A DNA stretch of 64,000 nt from Candolleomyces eurysporus (lineage: Eukaryota > Basidiomycota > Agaricomycetes > Agaricales > Psathyrellaceae), in assembly GCA_027579435.1 (NCBI GenBank), contig JANBPK010000806.1, forward strand, positions 434,001 to 498,000, written 5' to 3'. Shown here one piece after another: positions 23,582 through 34,578 of the stretch. A program made the position numbers and the translations under genes. The number at the start of each line of letters is the position of its first letter. Position 1 is the stretch's first letter. The notes beneath the pieces were generated by a model, which ran no database searches, was not told the DNA's origin, and worked only from the letters and a program-made list of their open reading frames with translations.

Positions 23582-25971
23582 ATGTCGACAAACGAACCTG
23601 GTGAGCTTTGAACGGCAGTTTTAAAGAAACGGAGATCTGAATAAGCTGTAGACAGCAGGTCGCAGGCCGACTTTTGTAAGTGAATTTGCTTGTAGAACAT
23701 AACCTGGGTCGATCCTGAATTTTCCCAACACAAGACCAAGAGCGGGCCAAAGAATTCGTTGAACTCCATGACCAGGTCGATGTGAGTGGGGAACCGTTCG
23801 CTCGAGGGGTCGTAGCTGACTCTCTCACTCGACTCTTGTTGACAGACAAGCGTCCACCTGCTCGACTCTCTAGAGTCCTTCCTCTCAACATTTCAGAAAG
23901 ACCTCGATGCTGTCGCCGGGCAGATCTCTGAGCTGCAAGATAGAAGCAAGGATATTGAGGGGAGGTTGAAGAGTCGGAGGGTGAGTCTTATTGCTCAGAC
24001 TACAATTCGTCAGTGACCTCACGTACGGCAATGGACTGGACGCGTAGAGAATCGAACGACCACTATCGAGTTTACTGTCAGACATAACTATCGCTCCCTC
24101 CCTTGCGACAACTATCCTCGATACCAATGTCGGCGAACCATGGCTTGAAGCAATTGAGCAGTTTGAGAAGCGACTGATCACCTCTCGGTCGCGAACGAGA
24201 GTGAAGGCTGCGCGAGATCTTGGGGAGGTGGCAGAAGGGCTGAGGATTGTGGTGCGTACCCTTGTCCTCTAAATGCATATCTACAGTCCTCATTCGTTGA
24301 TTCAGGCTGCCACAAAACTACGAGGATTCTTCTTGGCCCTATTCCAGCCCATTCGCGGTAGCGTCACAACGAACATGCAGGTCATACAAACCTCCGTTCT
24401 GCTCAAATACAGCCCCCTGTTCGGATTTTTGCAGCGCCAAGCACCGACTGTTGCTAATGAGTTGCAGCGTGCCTACGTTGGTGCTGCTCGGGTTTATTAT
24501 GAGACTGGTTTCCGCCGTTATGCGAGGAGCCTTACATGGATCAAGGTACGAAGGCACTTTCTGCTGTCGTTCGCTAGGGACTCACCATCGCGCACCACCA
24601 GGCTCGGACACCCGAGAAGTTTGAACCTATTGCGTCCATAGATGAACGACAAGCTGAACTCAACCTGGGACGCCTGCAGCACGCGAAACTAGACGGTCCT
24701 GCTGTAACCCTGTCCTACATGGCAGACAACAAAAACCATGTTCGTCGTCCTTCGCCTCATACAAACCAATACTGACACTTGGTCTTAGAAAGAGCCTGTC
24801 GAAGGACTCCTTCGTTCCCTCTTCCTCGTCTTCATGGACAACGCGACGGCAGAATATACCTTTATATCGTCCTTTTTCGCGTCTTCTCCCTCACCGCCAT
24901 CCGTTGAAGCTAGCCTTTCGCTCTTGACACCGACTGCAGTCGTTCCGACACCTACTATGATGGCGACCCCGGATACGATTGCGTTCGCAGAAAGCCGTTC
25001 TCCGGTCAACTCTGAATATGAGGGGAGCTCACGTCACGTATCAGGGGCAATGCCGGGACTCGGTGGTATAGTCCCAGTGGTTTCCAGCAAAGAAGATCAA
25101 GCCCTTGTGGATGCCATTTGGAGGCAGACGATGGATCCGGTAATGGAGTACTGTCAGGTACGTTCTGCGGTTGTTCGTTCTCTCCCAGAAACCGACCAAC
25201 TGGCGCTGTAGAACTTTGTCAAGACTGTATTGGACCCAATGCCTGGTGCAATCCCATTGCTGACCATGATTCGCTTGGCGGAGGAAATTGTTACCGAAAT
25301 ACAGAAGCGTCGTTGCCCGCCGGCGGAGAACTTTATCTTTGGTATTCGTATTCAGATGTGGCCAGTGTTTCAGAAGGCTATGCACGACCACATTGAATCC
25401 CTGAAAAAACTTGCGGAGGGCACGAGTTCTGGCTATTTCAGTCGAACATCTCCGATTACGGATGCGACAGTGACGAAAGTGAGTGTCGAAGTCCTTGACC
25501 AGAGAAAGCCTCTGACTTCATTTCAGGCCGCACGTCATTATGTCAACTTCTTCAACTCTTTTGTGTATCTGACGGAGCATGAGGAAGAAACTATGATATT
25601 TTCAAAGTGTGTGCGATCGGCGTTGGGGTTGGGATTAGCACTGACCTTACCTCACAGTCTGCAACGTCTGAGGGATGAACTAACCAAGCTCATGAACCGC
25701 CATACAGAAAAGATAACCGACGTCGTCGCGAAAGCGACAGCTCAATCTGCGCTTTACGAGGTCATTCTACAGTGTCTGAGCGTAAGTCGTGGCAGTAAAG
25801 TGTCGAGAAAAGTCACTCACGTCGTTTGAATAGAATGGTACGCAGCATACAGCGCACCTCAAACTGCAGAAAGAGATCGCGCACTGGGCATATCTCGATG
25901 AAGAGGCAAAACGGAAGATCGTCTCCGCCGGTCAGTCACATCCAAGACGCTCCGACATGCAGCATGCTTAG
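23582..25971 (+). CDS. VPS52: GARP/EARP tethering complex subunit Vps52
   Basis: Vps52 tethers endosome-derived vesicles at the Golgi as part of GARP. Well-supported exons: 23735-23781, 23846-23980, 24048-24251, 24306-24545, 24602-24739, 24789-25157, 25212-25478, 25527-25606, 25658-25781, 25834-25971. Family hallmarks are the N-terminal coiled coil (LLDSLESFLSTFQKDLDAV, LQDRSKDIEGRLKSRR), VAATKLRGFFLALFQPIR, NMQVIQTSVLLKYSPLFGFL and YVGAARVYYETGFRRY. A PVTPxS-type Ser/Thr-rich loop (SPSPPSVEASLSLL) interrupts the middle. The first exon is uncertain: the best fit is a tiny exon 23582-23600 (MSTNEP) joined over an unusually long 134 bp intron; more N-terminal sequence could hide there. Next to THOC7 on the same strand. 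Confidence 0.92.
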
Positions 25972-26188
25972 TTTATTCCGCCTCTAGTTTCAAGACATGT
26001 TGGTAGATAGTTTGCATCCTTACATACCTTCCCTATACCCATGTTGTAGCAGATACTCGTATTTATACTACGGTCCAAGCGTCATAGGCGGAGTTGATGG
26101 CGGTGACGAAAACGGCAACAATACTTGAACCGCGTCTTGTTTCTTGACCGCGACCACCAACCTAGACCTGCCTCCTCCCTCCTCTCTC

Positions 26189-27347
26189 ATGGCACCTCCA
26201 TCCACTTCTGATGCAGTGAGAGGCAGCAACGTACCAGTCCCAATACCACCACTAACGACAGAAGAAGAAGGTAAAACTTGAGCACCTCAGTTTAATGAAT
26301 ATGCTAAACTTAAGAGCGCTAATAGAGTTGCCCACTAGATGCCATTATTCTGGCTAGAATCACCAATGACGAGAGACCACTACGCCGCGTTATCAAAAAG
26401 TTTCACAGTTATGCTTCCCTTGCACAACCACCAATTGTGCCCTTAGCACCAGGCACGACCACCCCTACCTCCCTCGACGATGCACGCGAAGCGTTCTTGG
26501 TTGAATTGGCCTCTTACCAGCTCGCGCTGAAGAAGAGTGCAATGATATGCGATGCAGAAACAAGGCAGGTCGAGGAGTACCAAAGGGAGAAGGAGCGAAT
26601 AGGTGTGTACAAATGTTCGCCGCCGTTTAGTTGGTGCTAAGACGCTTTGGTGTTACAGAGCAGGAACATATAACTCTTCGGCGACAAATCGAAGAACTCA
26701 AAGTGGCACTAGAGCATGCCCAAATGCTACGACGGCGGAAGATCGAATACGACTCTGTCGCTGAAAGAGTCAATACATTGCCTCCTCGGGATGAATTAGA
26801 GCAGTCAGTGACCTTCCAGATATTCCTATTGCCTCTAACTAAAGCTAATGTGTCGTATAGGTCTATTGAAGCTCTGGAGAATGACATGGCTGCAATCAGA
26901 ACCGAACAGGAATCGCAAAGTCGCGCCATCCAAAACCAAAAGGCGTCGTTGGAATTCATTATCGCCGACCTGACATCCCTGCGGTTTACTGGAAAAGACA
27001 AAGAAGAAAAGGACGATGCAACGAATTCTGCAAGAGCCACACCCCTTCCAGACGGTACAGACGATTCTGTTACAGGGCTGAGCGCGGATCCACTGGCCAG
27101 AACCACCTCCTCTTTTGGTACTCAATCCGAACGAATGTCAGGGAAGGGAAATGACGACGATGGTTCCTCCCCACGAAATACTGAGGGAAGCGGATCAAAA
27201 GAAGACGATATTGAAATGGGTGAAGTGGAAGAGGAGGACGAGGATCCTCGGGATAAATCACCAAAGAAAAAGGCGCGGGACGAGGAACTCGAGGAAGGAG
27301 AAGCAAGCGACTTGAGTAGCGTGCTGTCTGACCCTCCAGATGAGTAA
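26189..27347 (+). CDS. THOC7: THO complex subunit 7
   Basis: Subunit of THO/TREX, which couples transcription to mRNA packaging and export. Exons 26189-26270, 26339-26602, 26659-26803 and 26861-27347 give about 325 residues. The THOC7 core starts at EEDAIILARITNDERPLRRV and continues KKFHSYASLA, then a long coiled coil (MICDAETRQVEEYQREKERI, LEHAQMLRRRKIEYD, VNTLPPRDELEQ). The last exon ends in a Ser/Asp/Glu-rich tail (MGEVEEEDEDPRDKSPKKK), longer than in animal homologues. Start is the first ATG, in good context after a pyrimidine-rich leader. The stop lies only 46 bp from the convergent RNase Z stop. Confidence 0.92.
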
Positions 27348-27393
27348 TACGACCTGGCTGTATTCTATTGCTTCCTTGCCTATGTAACGCTAT

Positions 27394-28668
27394 TCATCCC
27401 TCAAATCCTATATCAACGCTTGTGAGATCTCTCGCGCAAATTACCGCCTTGCCAAACTCCTGTGCTGCGAGTTCCCCAATGGCATCCATAATCCGCAAAG
27501 ACTTCTCTGATTCGTCTCCAGGATACCGAGCTGAGAAGTGATTCAAAATCAACCTCTTCGCGCCTATCGACTTTGCAAACTTGCCAGCCATCTGTGGTGT
27601 CGAGTGTCCCCTTGATATCGCTCTCTGTTGGACAGATTTGTAGGTGTCTTTATCCTTCGTATTCGAGTCGAGTCCGGGTAGGTGGGCGTTGGTAGCTTCA
27701 TGGACGAGCAAATCCGCTCCTCCAGCGAGAGAAATGATCGGAGAGGGGTCGTATGTATCCCCAAGGATGACAATCTTTCGACCAGGCCGTCGTGGGGGCC
27801 CTTGGAGAACCGTTCCATCATTCAAAGTAACGCTTTCGCCTTGCTGCAGCTTGCTCATGACTGACATCGGCGTTTTCGTGCGCTTGAGGTCTGGGATGTA
27901 GTTTCTGGGATCTATCTTACCAGGTACAGCTGCTTCCTGGACCACGTATCCAACGCATGGTACAGAGTGCAGGATGGGTGCTGCCGACACAGAGACTATG
28001 GCATCTTTGTAGATCTCAAGCCAAACGCCATCCACTGGGGCGATATTCCTCCCATTGGGGGATTCAGCGACAAGAGATGGCAAGCTTGTATAGTCTTGAT
28101 CAGGAGGGTCTGCCGGAAACCTGAGTTCGTGAACGACGTAGGGTCGGGCAAGCAAGGTGTGGGTATAGGCCAGGCCAGACCTCACATACGCTCGAGTCCC
28201 AAGGGGTCCATAGATTTCTAGAGGCTGACGAATAAGCGCTCAGTATGAGCTAAGATTGAATCCGCCTACCGGGATGCTTTGGTCAACGATAGTTCGAGGG
28301 TCGTCTCCACTTTCTGAGGTGACACCGCCCGCACCGTCCATGCAACGCGCAAGGAGAGGTATAAGCCCGAAAATGTGATCCCCTGCGGTAAATTTTAGGC
28401 CCAAGTTCCAAATTTAAAGGTTCAAACCCTATTACTACACACCGTGGGTATGCGTAATGAAAATCTTCTCTATTTTGCCCATCTTGAGAGCCCTCTTTTG
28501 TATTTGGTGTTGGGTAGCCTCTCCACAATCGAACAGCCATAGGTCACTACCGAGATGAAGGGCAAGTGCAGAACCATTTCTTGTGGGCGACAGCTGGGCT
28601 GAACCTGTTCCAAGAAATGTGATATTGAGAGAATCCAATCTATGTCTCTTAGACTGGGCGGGGGCCAT
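27394..28668 (-). CDS. Short-form RNase Z (tRNA 3' endonuclease), copy A
   Basis: Metallo-beta-lactamase enzyme that removes the 3' trailer of pre-tRNA. Exons 28443-28668, 28271-28382 (its last base may lie one position either side) and 27394-28224 give about 389 residues, the ELAC1-like short form. Motifs: FLGTGSAQLSPTRN at the N-terminus; the His motif HTHGDH split by intron 1 (HTHG then DHIFGL); [17 protein letters not shown] (Asp ligand); LVHEATN and ILNHFSARY (His ligands). All metal ligands are kept, so it should be active. It is the distal copy of the tandem pair and lies behind copy B's 3' flank with about 110 bp between them. The exosite loop is the region [18 protein letters not shown]. 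Confidence 0.93.
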
Positions 28669-28781
28669 CACAACGAGAGGTCAGAGAGGATGAGAAAGAA
28701 GGAGAGAACAGCTTCATTTGTCGTGGTAACAGGAACTCCGAGGGGCTGTATTCTATTGCTTCTTTGTCTATGGAACGCTGT

Positions 28782-30051
28782 TCATTCTTCAAACCCTATA
28801 TCAACGCTTGTCAAGTCTCTCGCGCAAATTACCGCCTTGCCAAACTCCTGTGCTGCGAGTTCCCCAATGGCATCCATAATCCGCAAAGACCCCTCCGATT
28901 CGTCTCCAGGATACCGAGCTGAGAAGTGATTCAAAATCAACCTCTTCGCGCCTATCGACTTTGCAAACTTGCCAGCCATCTGCGGTGTCGAGTGTCCCCT
29001 TGACATGGCTCTCTCTTGGACAGATTCGTAGGTGTCTATATCCTTTGTATTCGGGTCGAGTCCGGGTAGGTGGGCGTTGGTAGCTTCATGGACGAGCAAG
29101 TCCGCTCCTCCAGCGAGAGGAATAATCGGAGAGGGGTCGTATGTATCCCCAAGGATGACAATCTTTCGACCAGGCCGTCGTGCAGGCCCTTGGAGAACCG
29201 TTCCATCGTTCAAAGTGACACTTTCGCCTTGCTGCAGCTTGCTCATGACTGACATTGGCGTTTTCGTACGCTTGAGGTCTGGGATGTAGTTTCTGGGATC
29301 TATCTTACCAGGTACAGTTGCTTCCTGGACCACATATCCAACACATGGTACAGAGTGCAGGATGGGTGCTGCCGACACAGAGACTACGCCATCTTTGTAG
29401 ATCTCGGGCCAAACGCCATCCACTGAGGCGATATTCCTCCCGTCGGGGGATTCAGCGGCAGGAGGTGGCAAGGTTGTATAGTCTTGATCAGCAGGGTCTG
29501 CCGGAAACCTGAGCTCGTGGACTACGTAGGGCCGGGCAAGCAAAGTGTAGGTATAGGCCAGGCCAGACCTCACATACGCTCGAGTCCCAAGGGGTCCATA
29601 GATTTCCAGAGGCTGAGGGATAGGCGCTCAGTATGAGCTAAAAATAATCAAATTGAATCCGCCTACCGGGATGCTTTGCTCAACGGTAGCCCGGGGGTCG
29701 TCTCCACTTTCTGAGGTGACACCGCCCGCACCATTCATGCAGCTCGCAAGGAGGGGTATGAGTCCAAAAATATGGTCTCCTGCGGTAAATTTTAGACCCA
29801 AGTTGCAAAAGGTTCAAACTGTTTTACACACCGTGGGTATGCGTTATGAATATCTTCTCTATTTTACCCATCTTTAAAGCGCTCTTTTGTATTTGGTGCT
29901 GGGTAGCCTCTCCACAGTCGAACAGCCATAAGTCGCTGCCGAGACGAAGGGCAAGTGCAGAATGGTTTCTCGTGGACGACGGCTGGGCTGAAGCTGTTCC
30001 GAGAAATGTGATATTGAGAGAACCCAATGCCTGTCTCCGGGCGGGGGCCAT
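28782..30051 (-). CDS. Short-form RNase Z, copy B
   Basis: Same structure as copy A: exons 29832-30051, 29668-29779 and 28782-29612. The motifs HTHGDH, GDTYDP, LVHEATN and LNHFSARY are intact. Differences include [14 protein letters not shown] where copy A has GTGSAQLSPTRN, an N-terminus two residues shorter ([11 protein letters not shown]), and a slightly longer second intron. Each copy therefore departs from the other at a different place in the N-terminal motif. Start codon chosen by match to copy A. Its promoter region, 30052-30175, is squeezed between the ATG and the tRNA-His 3' end, so tRNA transcription by Pol III runs towards this gene. Confidence 0.93.
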
Positions 30052-30175
30052 CACAACGAGAGGTCAGAAAGGGAGAGAGTGTGTGTGACTCGGAGAGGAA
30101 GAGAACAGCCTTTGTTCATTCACCTAATAGGAACTTCAACAAATTGGGAACAAAAACAAATTGGACAAAATAAAT

Positions 30176-30257
30176 GTCCGTAGCTGGAATCGAACCAGCG
30201 GCTCTTCGGAATTGCGGAAACCACAACGAAGTGATTTAACCCCTAATCGATACGGAC
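30176..30257 (-). tRNA. tRNA-His (GTG) with an 11-nt intron
   Basis: The minus strand folds as a tRNA: acceptor GTCCGTA pairs with TACGGAC; D stem GATT/AATC; anticodon stem CTTCG/CGAAG; T arm GCTGG-TTCGATT-CCAGC. The 18-nt anticodon loop is TTGTGG, then 11 intron bases, then C, so the mature loop is TTGTGGC with anticodon GTG and the intron sits after position 37, the canonical place. The discriminator would be A (30175), as in yeast tRNA-His. Downstream on the same strand are T4 and T5 runs, fit for Pol III termination. Confidence 0.93.
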
Positions 30258-30410
30258 AATTGCAAGAGGAGAAAAAAANGGTTTCCATGCATCTTTCACC
30301 ACCAATCCATGCCAAAACGCTTTGAAAGTGGATAATTTCTGAGGCAAATCCTACGCTGAGGCAAGTTTAAGAAAGAAATTGGCTTGTTGCACGACATAAT
30401 GTACAAGATA

Positions 30411-31825
30411 TCAAGTTGGCGCTGGAGAAAACCCACCAGGACGAGGTATAGATGGCATGAAAGATTTTCTGCAAAAACCATGAGTGAGTACCTTCCCAGC
30501 TTGGCCAAAACACGGATATCATACCTGCTTAGAACAAGTCCTTTCAATGCTCGTATCTCCTTCTTGAGCTGTTCCTCTGCAGGACTCAGGCTATGGGATG
30601 TAACCATACCCATGCCACCTGGGGGCGGGTGATAGGGAATATAGACTTGGCTACTAATGTAGCCAGTGAATTCCGAGAGTGTTTGGATGATATGCTGGAA
30701 AGGGCCGACCCGAGTCTTCTCTGGTACGGGCATCGCAGAAGACAGGGACTGAATGGACTGCACAAGTGGCGAAGGTGTGGCCGGCGGAGGTGGTGCATAC
30801 TTCCAAGTTGACACCAGCGGCTGCTCTTGTGTGCCCTCCGCAGGCTTCTCCTCAATGAACAAAGGGCAGCTGAGCAACGTCTCATACAATGATTTCTGGA
30901 GGAGAGGGTGAGGTGAGCTCCAAAGAGACTACAAATGGCTCTTACTTTGAGTTTGTACCCTTCTTCAGTCAATAGCCAAGGTATCCGGCCTTCCAGCACA
31001 CGGAATATCTCCTCAGTAGTAGGGTTCGGGTCACCCTCGGTGTTCCGTTTCGAGAAATCGGAGATGGCGCAACGCAAAAGAGAAACGGGCGGGATCGAGA
31101 AGAAGTCGGGCTCCGTTTCACCAAATGTTTTGAGGATTTGACCGACCGACTTGCAGCGGGAAAAGGTTGGTGATTCACGATATGGATCCGCCTTGGGCAA
31201 GGATGCGAAATCTTCCTTCTGCTGGTCTTTGTACGACGATATTGACTCTGTTAGTTTGCTCATGAGCGAGATATGGTGAACACGCAAGGCCCGTCGTGCT
31301 TGAGCATTTTGAATAATCCGGGGTAGCAGAACTCTCTGTGAAAAACGTCAATCAAGGACACGGTGCAAAGCCAACCGGAACGCACATAGTAGAGGAAAAC
31401 TAATGCGGCGGAGCCGATGCCAATCCACGAGAAAAGGCGGGCAAGACCTAGCAGAAGCGTCGGAAGGTTGGAAGGCGGTGGTTGCGGATATGTTCTAGGA
31501 GGGATGAGAGGCAACCGAGGTGCCTACACCGCTTGTGAGCCTCACAGCGCATAGATGAGCAGCGGGAGAGACGTACGGATCCTTGGAGGAGCCCATTTAT
31601 TTCGCCATCGGTCAGTCCCTTTTCAACCAGGAACTTTCGTTTCGCAGAGATGTCCTGGCCCTGGACCTGAGGTGAAGTCAGGAAAGAACGCGCCCGAGCT
31701 ATTAGCTCTTCTCTGTTCTGAGGTTGCGGAGCCGGTGCTGAAGAGATTTCTGGCCCAACTGGTTGCTGCTCTTGAGGTCGAACATTCTCTACTTGAGGTG
31801 GGTTCGAGGAACCTTCTTCAGCCAT
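30411..31825 (-). CDS. PEX14: Peroxisomal import docking protein Pex14
   Basis: Membrane docking factor for Pex5 at the peroxisome. Exons 31577-31825, 31386-31523, 30946-31335, 30525-30895 and 30411-30468 give about 400 residues. The conserved N-terminal domain is clear: REELIARARSFLTSPQVQG, AKRKFLVEKGLTDGEI. A membrane-like segment follows after a Pro-rich linker (LLLGLARLFSWIGIGSAALV), then a coiled-coil-prone middle (KLTESISSYKDQQKEDFASL) and a Pro-rich C-terminal half. The last small exon ends IPRPGGFSPAPT. Start MAEEGSSNPPQ is the first ATG of the exon. N at 30279 lies outside the coding region. Confidence 0.92.
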
Positions 31826-32014
31826 TGAGATCGTGGACTGTTGGGGTCAGGTAAAGCGTCGCGAGTAGAAAGCAGTTCCGACGTCGGCGGCTACTTCAGA
31901 TCAATATTACCGGCTCACGCACGTGAATTCAGGGATGTTGGTCGACGGTCTAATATCATTTCCAAAAAAGATATAGCTATAGTATTGTAGGTACTAGTAT
32001 CCAAGAACGATCCA

Positions 32015-34250
32015 TTAAAACATATTCGCCAATTTACTAGCGGCCTCTCGGGGGTCCAGCTTGGGCTTACGAGGTTGAATGCGAACTGAACTCGACATTT
32101 GGTGCGTCTTAATCTGTCCGAGTGGATCAAAGGCACCAGAAGCTGCCTGCCCACTAACTGGCCGAGATGAATGCAAAGGCGAGCTCGTAGCAGACCTACT
32201 ATACCCGTCATTTCTCAGAGGGTCGAATGGCTGGTTGGAAAGAGGGCTCGGAAGACCGGATGTGGACACAGAGCCACCGAGGGATGGAGACTGGGGTGGT
32301 CTGGAGGGCTGGATGAACATAGATTTAGTTCCGTCAACAAAACGTCCTCCAAGGGGTGGCTCAGCGGCTTCTGAAGTCGAGGCGTTTGAGGAGGACGACG
32401 GTCCAGCCATGGGAGGTTGTGGAGGGAGAGGTTGTCGCGCAACAGGGGCTGCTAAAGGCGAAGGTTGTGAAGGAGCGAACGGATGAGATGGTGTCAGTGG
32501 CCCTTGAGATCTGGAGGGTGTTGGAGGGGCTGGCGAAGGAGGGAGAGGAGGTCTCGTGTCTTTGGCAGGGAGTTGAGGCGTAGATGAGGTGGAAGGTAAA
32601 GCCGAATGTGGATGTGTTTGCATGTGAGGTTGCGCTCGATGGAATCCATTGGCAGCGGGAGCCGACGGAGGTGGTGGTAAAGGGTCAGAGAAATCTTCCA
32701 GCTTGGGGATGATAGTGGGCTTAGGTGCACCATTTGAGGCCGGTAAAGCTTTCTTGTTGGCATTGCTAACGTCGGCTCGCAAAGATTCTAGGTCTTTGAG
32801 CAACTGGCGTTCATAGAGAATCGACGAGCGGGCGTGCTCAATCAATGCCGCCGTTATATCATCGTTTGCATGTCGATTATGAGTTTGGAGGGCCTTGTGG
32901 AGGTTCTGAGAAATTCCCTCCGCTCTCCTGGCGAGAATCTGCTCGTACTTGTTTGCCTGCAAATTCGATCAGACCTAACCTTGGAATGAAGAAGTGTTCG
33001 CAAACTAACCTCTTCCATATCCTCGAGGGCTTCATCCACACGCTCTGGCCGAATATTGGAGCTCGCCTTCATCCTCTCAATTTGTCTACGCTTCGAGATG
33101 GTAGTTTTCACAGCGGCTTGGTACTCTTCCAACACTCCAGTTCGCATTTGCAGGGTCTCCTTCGCAGAGCGAGCGTTCATGCCCTGATACCCTAGAGAAT
33201 CCCCTAAAATGACGCATTCGCTGATAGACTGGGCATGATCAAGATCGGCCAAGCTATGCCATGTCCTCCCCAACTTTCGTAGAGCGTTGCCGAGTGGAGG
33301 ATGAGCCTCGGTTGTCGCTACATTGATCATCTTGTTCCCCATTTCAGCGTGAGCAGTGGCCAGAGCTGGGTGCAAAAATGACGTTAAGCATCCACAATGA
33401 CGAGACCTACGACGAAACGCACCTTTCCGGGTGACAGCGAGCTTATCGACGGCCTTGGCCGTCTCGAAGAATTGGGTCTCTAGCTTGGTCAGCTCGAAGC
33501 GAGCACGCTGCAGCTCCTCGTCTTCATCTGGAACTGAACGACGGATGAGAGAGAATCCGGAAGATGTTTTTCGTCTTGGCCGAGGGGTAGGCTGGTACCC
33601 AAAATCGCTCTCGATGAACGAACGCACGTCTTCATCGCTGAGAAGAATAGGGTCTTCACAGATGCGGGAAAACCACCGCTGCAGCATGATCTTGACGAGC
33701 CGGTCATCTTCCTCGTCTGTCGGGGCTGATGTTTGCGCCAAGGGGAGGGCTGGGATGATGGTCTGCGGGTTACTCTGCACGATTGTTTCGTAGAATTGCT
33801 GGAACTCGAGGTACGACCGTGACACGTTGCGGTAGGTGTGGCCGGTAAAGTTGGATAGGTTGGTCTGCGGAATGAATGTTACGATAATTATGAGCCTAAA
33901 GCGAACGACCGTCTCACTTGAGCGTCAAACTTGATCAATATATCCCTCCTGTTCCTATCTAGACCAGTAATTCGAACTTTCAAATAAGGGTCCGGTTTTT
34001 CGAACGAAGCACCATTGGAGGCTAGGGTCTCGCGAGGAGAGAGCAAGCCACTCTCAGGTTGGCCGTATATCTTGGGCTCCTTGCCATACAGTCCTGGCGT
34101 TGGCTCCTTCTCTGGTGTTACAGGTAACGCTGGGGATACTGCGCGCCGCAGATTAGGCACAGGGGAGCCTGGTGGGTGTGGCGTTGAGGGCCATGCTGGC
34201 TGGTCGAGGTCGCCGAAGCCTGAGTTTACGGAGTTGAGGGGGTCGAACAT
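32015..34250 (-). CDS. VPS17: Retromer sorting nexin Vps17
   Basis: PX-BAR protein that bends endosomal membranes in retromer. Exons 33918-34250, 33423-33864, 33010-33365 and 32015-32956 give about 690 residues. The PX domain spans exons 1-2 (PDPYLKVRITGLDRNRRDIL, SYLEFQQFYETIV, IPALPLAQTSAPTDEEDDRL, LLSDEDVRSFIESDFGYQP), a pattern characteristic of Vps17 rather than Snx41 or Atg20. The BAR part covers exons 2-4 (ARFELTKLETQFFETAKAVD, MINVATTEAHPPLGNALRKL, YERQLLKDLESL). A long Pro/Ser-rich tail follows, unusual for yeast Vps17, ending RKPKLDPREAASKLANMF. Start MFDPLNSVNSG chosen by the compact acidic opening and absence of a better ATG. Confidence 0.9.
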
Positions 34251-34578
34251 GGTTGCGCAAGAGCAAGCGATCCGATGACAGGTACAGCTTGACCTCTGTA
34301 TTATGTAATTGTCAGGCACTACTAATCCCCAACAGAGTCCCAAGGTAAGGTAAGTACAGAGTCCATCGGCCTGTTTTAAGAGCCTACATTACTGATATGC
34401 TCTTTACAGGTCCATTATTCACATTTTCAGGTAAGGAGCGACGAGGGTATGAAGCAACAAGCGAGCCAAAATATAAGCATCCAAGAAAGATGTCCAGAAA
34501 TGTTAATGTGGTGAAATGTCCGCGAAAGGTATCATGAGAGTTCGTAACGATTGGGTAAAAGATTTTGCATCACGTCTA
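34251..34578. other. Intergenic, upstream of VPS17 and downstream of GH17 gene
   Basis: Both neighbours are on the minus strand, so this is the VPS17 promoter side and GH17 3' flank. No further gene or RNA seen. Confidence 0.55.

Larger units (their letters stand above)
27353..30110 (-). repeat. Tandem duplication of the RNase Z gene, unit about 1.39 kb
   Basis: Two direct units, about 27353-28742 and 28743-30110. Each includes the 3' flank (both begin GGCTGTATTCTATTGCTTC), the three-exon gene and about 80 bp upstream (GAGGTCAGA through AACAGGAACT or ATAGGAACTT). By eye the exons are about 95% identical and the introns are alignable with small indels, so the duplication looks recent. The right end abuts a tRNA-His gene. 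Confidence 0.95.

Noticed and set aside
23539..23769. 76-codon minus-strand ORF next to the Vps52 5' end
   Set aside because: It overlaps the probable first intron and second exon of Vps52 on the other strand and resembles nothing I know.
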